Assembly (NCBI GenBank): GCA_002327445.1
Contig: DCWA01000008.1
Span: 1-64,000 of the forward strand
Reading direction: 5' to 3'
DNA length: 64,000 nucleotides
DNA from: Desulfobacteraceae bacterium UBA2174
Lineage (GTDB): Bacteria; Desulfobacterota; Desulfobacteria; Desulfobacterales; UBA2174
This document shows, in pieces, positions 61,925 through 64,000 of the stretch. The position numbers were made by a program, and so were the translations under genes. Every line of letters starts with the position of its first letter. Position 1 is the first letter of the stretch. The notes beneath the pieces were generated by a model. It did not search any database. It was given only the letters and a program-made list of their open reading frames with translations, and had not been told where the DNA came from.

Positions 61925-63163
61925 CTACTTTTTGGTTTCGGGGATGTAGCTCAGCTGGGAGAGCGCAGCGTTCGCAACGCTGAAGTCGTGGGTTCGAATC
62001 CCATCATCTCCACCACAATGCTCCAGATCGAGGCCCGGTCGAATGTCGACCGGGCCTTTTGATTCGTCCCTGCCGGGCCGTGCATGGGCCGCCGGTGCAG
62101 ATGCCGCGGCCGGAGACTGGATTCCGCTGCCCCGGAGCTGGCCGCAGGCGGCGGCGATGTCGCCCCCCTTGCTGTATCGGACCACGGCAGTCAGGCCGGC
62201 ATCGAGGAGCTGGCGCTGATATGCGCCGATCACCGCCTGCGCCGGACGGCGAAAATCGCATCCCGGGTGCTCGTTGAAGGGAATGAGGTTGACCTTGGCG
62301 CGGATGCCGTGCAGCAGTGCCACCAGGCGCCGGGCGTCGCCGGGCCGGTCGTTGACTCCCGCAATGAGGATGTACTCGAAGGTGATGCGCCGCCGCGGGG
62401 CCAGCGGATAGGATCGACAGGCTGCCATGAGCGCATCCAGGGGATAGCGCCGGTTCACCGGCATCAGAGCGCTGCGCGTTTCGTCATCGGCGGCGTTGAG
62501 GGAGACGGCCAGATTGACCTGGGTATCCACGGCGAGGTCGGCCAGCCGCGGCGCCAGTCCCACGGTGGACAGGGTGACCCGGCGGGCCGAAAACCCCAGC
62601 CCCCGGTCGGCGTCGGTGATCACGGACAGGGCGTCCACCACATGGCGGTAGTTGGCCAGGGGCTCTCCCATGCCCATGAGCACCACGTTGGTGAGGTTCA
62701 GCCCTTCGGCGCCGGCCAGGGCCGCCACGTCGCGCACCTGGGCGATGATCTCCCCGCAGGTGAGATTTCGCACCAGGCCCCCACGGGCCGTCATGCAAAA
62801 ACGGCACCCCTGGGCGCAGCCGACCTGGGTGGAAATGCATAGCGTATGGTGCCCGCGCTCGGGGATCAGCACGGTTTCCACCTGATGGCCGTCGCTCAGG
62901 CCGAAGAGAAACTTCCGGGTGCCATCGGCAGCCGCCACCACCCGGTCCACCGCCAGGCGCCGGATGCAAAAGTGATCGGCCAAGAGCTCCCGCAGCGCCT
63001 TGGAAAGGTCGGTCATGGCGGCGAAGTCGTCGCATTGGCGGCGGTACACCCAGCGCAGGATCTGGTCGGCATGGAAGGGGCGGATGCTCCGCCCGCCGAG
63101 CCAGTCCCGCAGTCCGGCGGCGGTCAGTTCCTTGAAATCGCTTTTGTCCATTGATAAATTCAT
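61925..63163 (-). CDS. rlmN: 23S rRNA/tRNA C2-methyltransferase RlmN with read-through tail
   Basis: The 412-codon radical-SAM enzyme methylates A2503 of 23S rRNA and A37 of tRNA. It has the cluster motif CAQGCRFC, GMGEPLANYRHVVDAL, AVSLNAADDETRSALMPVNR and the catalytic Cys in AACGQLRG. Homologs end a few residues after that. Here about 65 further residues follow, and the last 30 (DDGIRTHDFSVANAALSQLS) are the antisense of tRNA-Ala. A start at MDKSDF (63151) is also possible. Confidence 0.85.
   Translation of the reverse strand: MNLSMDKSDFKELTAAGLRDWLGGRSIRPFHADQILRWVYRRQCDDFAAMTDLSKALRELLADHFCIRRLAVDRVVAAADGTRKFLFGLSDGHQVETVLIPERGHHTLCISTQVGCAQGCRFCMTARGGLVRNLTCGEIIAQVRDVAALAGAEGLNLTNVVLMGMGEPLANYRHVVDALSVITDADRGLGFSARRVTLSTVGLAPRLADLAVDTQVNLAVSLNAADDETRSALMPVNRRYPLDALMAACRSYPLAPRRRITFEYILIAGVNDRPGDARRLVALLHGIRAKVNLIPFNEHPGCDFRRPAQAVIGAYQRQLLDAGLTAVVRYSKGGDIAAACGQLRGSGIQSPAAASAPAAHARPGRDESKGPVDIRPGLDLEHCGGDDGIRTHDFSVANAALSQLSYIPETKK
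61940..62015 (+). tRNA. tRNA-Ala(CGC)
   Basis: The acceptor stem ggggatg (61940-61946) pairs with catctcc (62005-62011). The D arm is gctcagctgggagagc. The anticodon loop ttcgcaa gives anticodon CGC. The T arm gtgggttcgaatcccat and a genomic CCA end (62013-62015) are all standard, for 76 nt. The antisense strand lies within the extended rlmN frame. Confidence 0.95.
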
Positions 63164-63197
63164 GGCATTGTTATAGTTTAAAATGTTTCAAAGAACC

Positions 63198-63226
63198 TTG
63201 ACATAACACCGAACAACGTCTATCAA
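63198..63226 (+). promoter_or_regulatory. Promoter of ffh
   Basis: A consensus -35 box ttgaca (63198-63203), 17-nt spacer and tatcaa (63221-63226) lie 40 bases before the ffh start. Confidence 0.6.
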
Positions 63227-63265
63227 AAGCGTTTTTATACGGCAACCGGGCGGCGGTGAGGGGTC

Positions 63266-64000
63266 ATGTTCGAAAACCTGTCCGATCGGCTGGCCGGCGT
63301 CTTCAAGCAGCTCAAGGGGCACGGCAAGCTAACCGAGAAAAATATCGAAGACGGTCTGAAGGAGGTCCGCCTCGCCCTGCTGGAGGCTGACGTCCATTAT
63401 CGGGTCGTCAAGCAGTTTGTTGCCGACGTCAAGGCCAAGGCCCTCGGTGAGGAGGTGATGGGAAGTCTCACCCCCGGCCAGCAGGTGGTCAAGATCGTCA
63501 ACGCCCAGCTCACCGAGCTGATGGGGGCGAAGAACGCCGATCTGAACCTGGCCGGCAGTCATCCGGTGCCGCTGATGCTCGTGGGACTGCAGGGGTCGGG
63601 CAAGACCACCACGGCCGGCAAGCTGGCCGTGTATCTGCGCCAACAGGGGCGCAAACCGTACCTGATTCCGGCCGACGTGTACCGCCCTGCGGCCATCGAT
63701 CAGCTCCAGACACTGGGCCGCCAGATCGATGTGCCCGTTTACCCGTCCAGCGTCGAGATGGACCCGGTGAACATCTGCCTCCAGGGTCGGGCAGCGGCTC
63801 ATCAGACCGGCTGCGACACGGCGATCATCGACACGGCGGGCCGGCTTCACATCGACGAGGCCCTGATGGCGGAGCTTCGCCGTATCCGTGACGCCCTGCA
63901 CCCGGCGGACATCCTCCTGGTGGCCGATGCCATGAGCGGCCAGGATGCCGTCAACATCGCCAAGTCGTTCGACGAGGCCCTGGACATCGGCGGTGTGGTG
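63266..64000 (+). CDS. ffh: Signal recognition particle protein Ffh (5' part, cut by window)
   Basis: The first 245 residues of Ffh are visible. The N domain starts MFENLSDRLAGVFKQLKGHG. The G domain has G1 GLQGSGKTTTAGKLA, G2 PADVYRPAAIDQL and G3 DTAGRLHID. Ffh binds signal peptides and 4.5S RNA and targets proteins to the membrane with FtsY. The ATG at 63266 has gagggg just upstream. The M domain lies beyond the window edge. Confidence 0.95.
   Translation, partial: MFENLSDRLAGVFKQLKGHGKLTEKNIEDGLKEVRLALLEADVHYRVVKQFVADVKAKALGEEVMGSLTPGQQVVKIVNAQLTELMGAKNADLNLAGSHPVPLMLVGLQGSGKTTTAGKLAVYLRQQGRKPYLIPADVYRPAAIDQLQTLGRQIDVPVYPSSVEMDPVNICLQGRAAAHQTGCDTAIIDTAGRLHIDEALMAELRRIRDALHPADILLVADAMSGQDAVNIAKSFDEALDIGGVV

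Overview
The window looks like a chromosome segment of a GC-rich Gram-negative anaerobe, most likely a member of the Desulfobacterota (Desulfosarcina-like sulfate reducers). This is inferred from high-GC core genes in a familiar order (phoH, 7TM-HD, ybeY, nnrD, tsaE, lysC), waaA plus an LpoA-like lipoprotein, cydAB and several family-typical deltaproteobacterial hypotheticals. No rRNA or other decisive taxonomic marker is present.

Region 1 (185-12593) is an AT-richer integrated element bounded by a perfect 47-bp direct repeat that is the 3' end of a tRNA-Pro(GGG). It carries a tyrosine integrase at the left end, a ribbon-helix-helix regulator, a primase-helicase with a long gene-free leader, and a second catalytic-domain-only tyrosine recombinase. 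Its cargo is a lone HsdR-N nuclease-like protein, an HNH nuclease and a string of small zinc-ribbon, lipoprotein, secreted and membrane proteins. No capsid, terminase or conjugation genes are visible. The tRNA copy at the left end has lost its D arm.

Region 2 (12600-28490) is an eroded defence and toxin-antitoxin island. It holds MntA/HepT, a RelE/HigB-like toxin with an XRE antitoxin, and an AbiEii-like fragment. A Dnd-type operon follows: a 59-aa small protein, a RAMA-domain protein, DndD, a DndE-HerA fusion and an HTH protein. Beyond it lie darTG with a frameshifted darT, an OLD-like ATPase with a TOPRIM-like partner, a Fic protein, and remnants of rhuM, hsdS and a type III mod gene. Its right end (about 28255-28490) is a decayed copy of the tRNA-Pro 3' end, its terminator and the mntA end, which suggests two islands stacked in one tRNA site.

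At 28770-30280 there is an internally deleted IS1380-type transposase and a beheaded Crp/Fnr gene. From 30390 onward the sequence is core chromosome. It includes an FGGY kinase with an S1P-lyase-like decarboxylase, an acyl-CoA ligase, UDP-glucuronate decarboxylase, cytochrome bd, thiM, the phoH-to-lysC operon transcribed leftward, cvpA-mazG, a Nudix-aldolase pair, LpoA-like-waaA, a ferredoxin pair, tRNA-Ala(CGC), rlmN and the start of ffh at the window edge.
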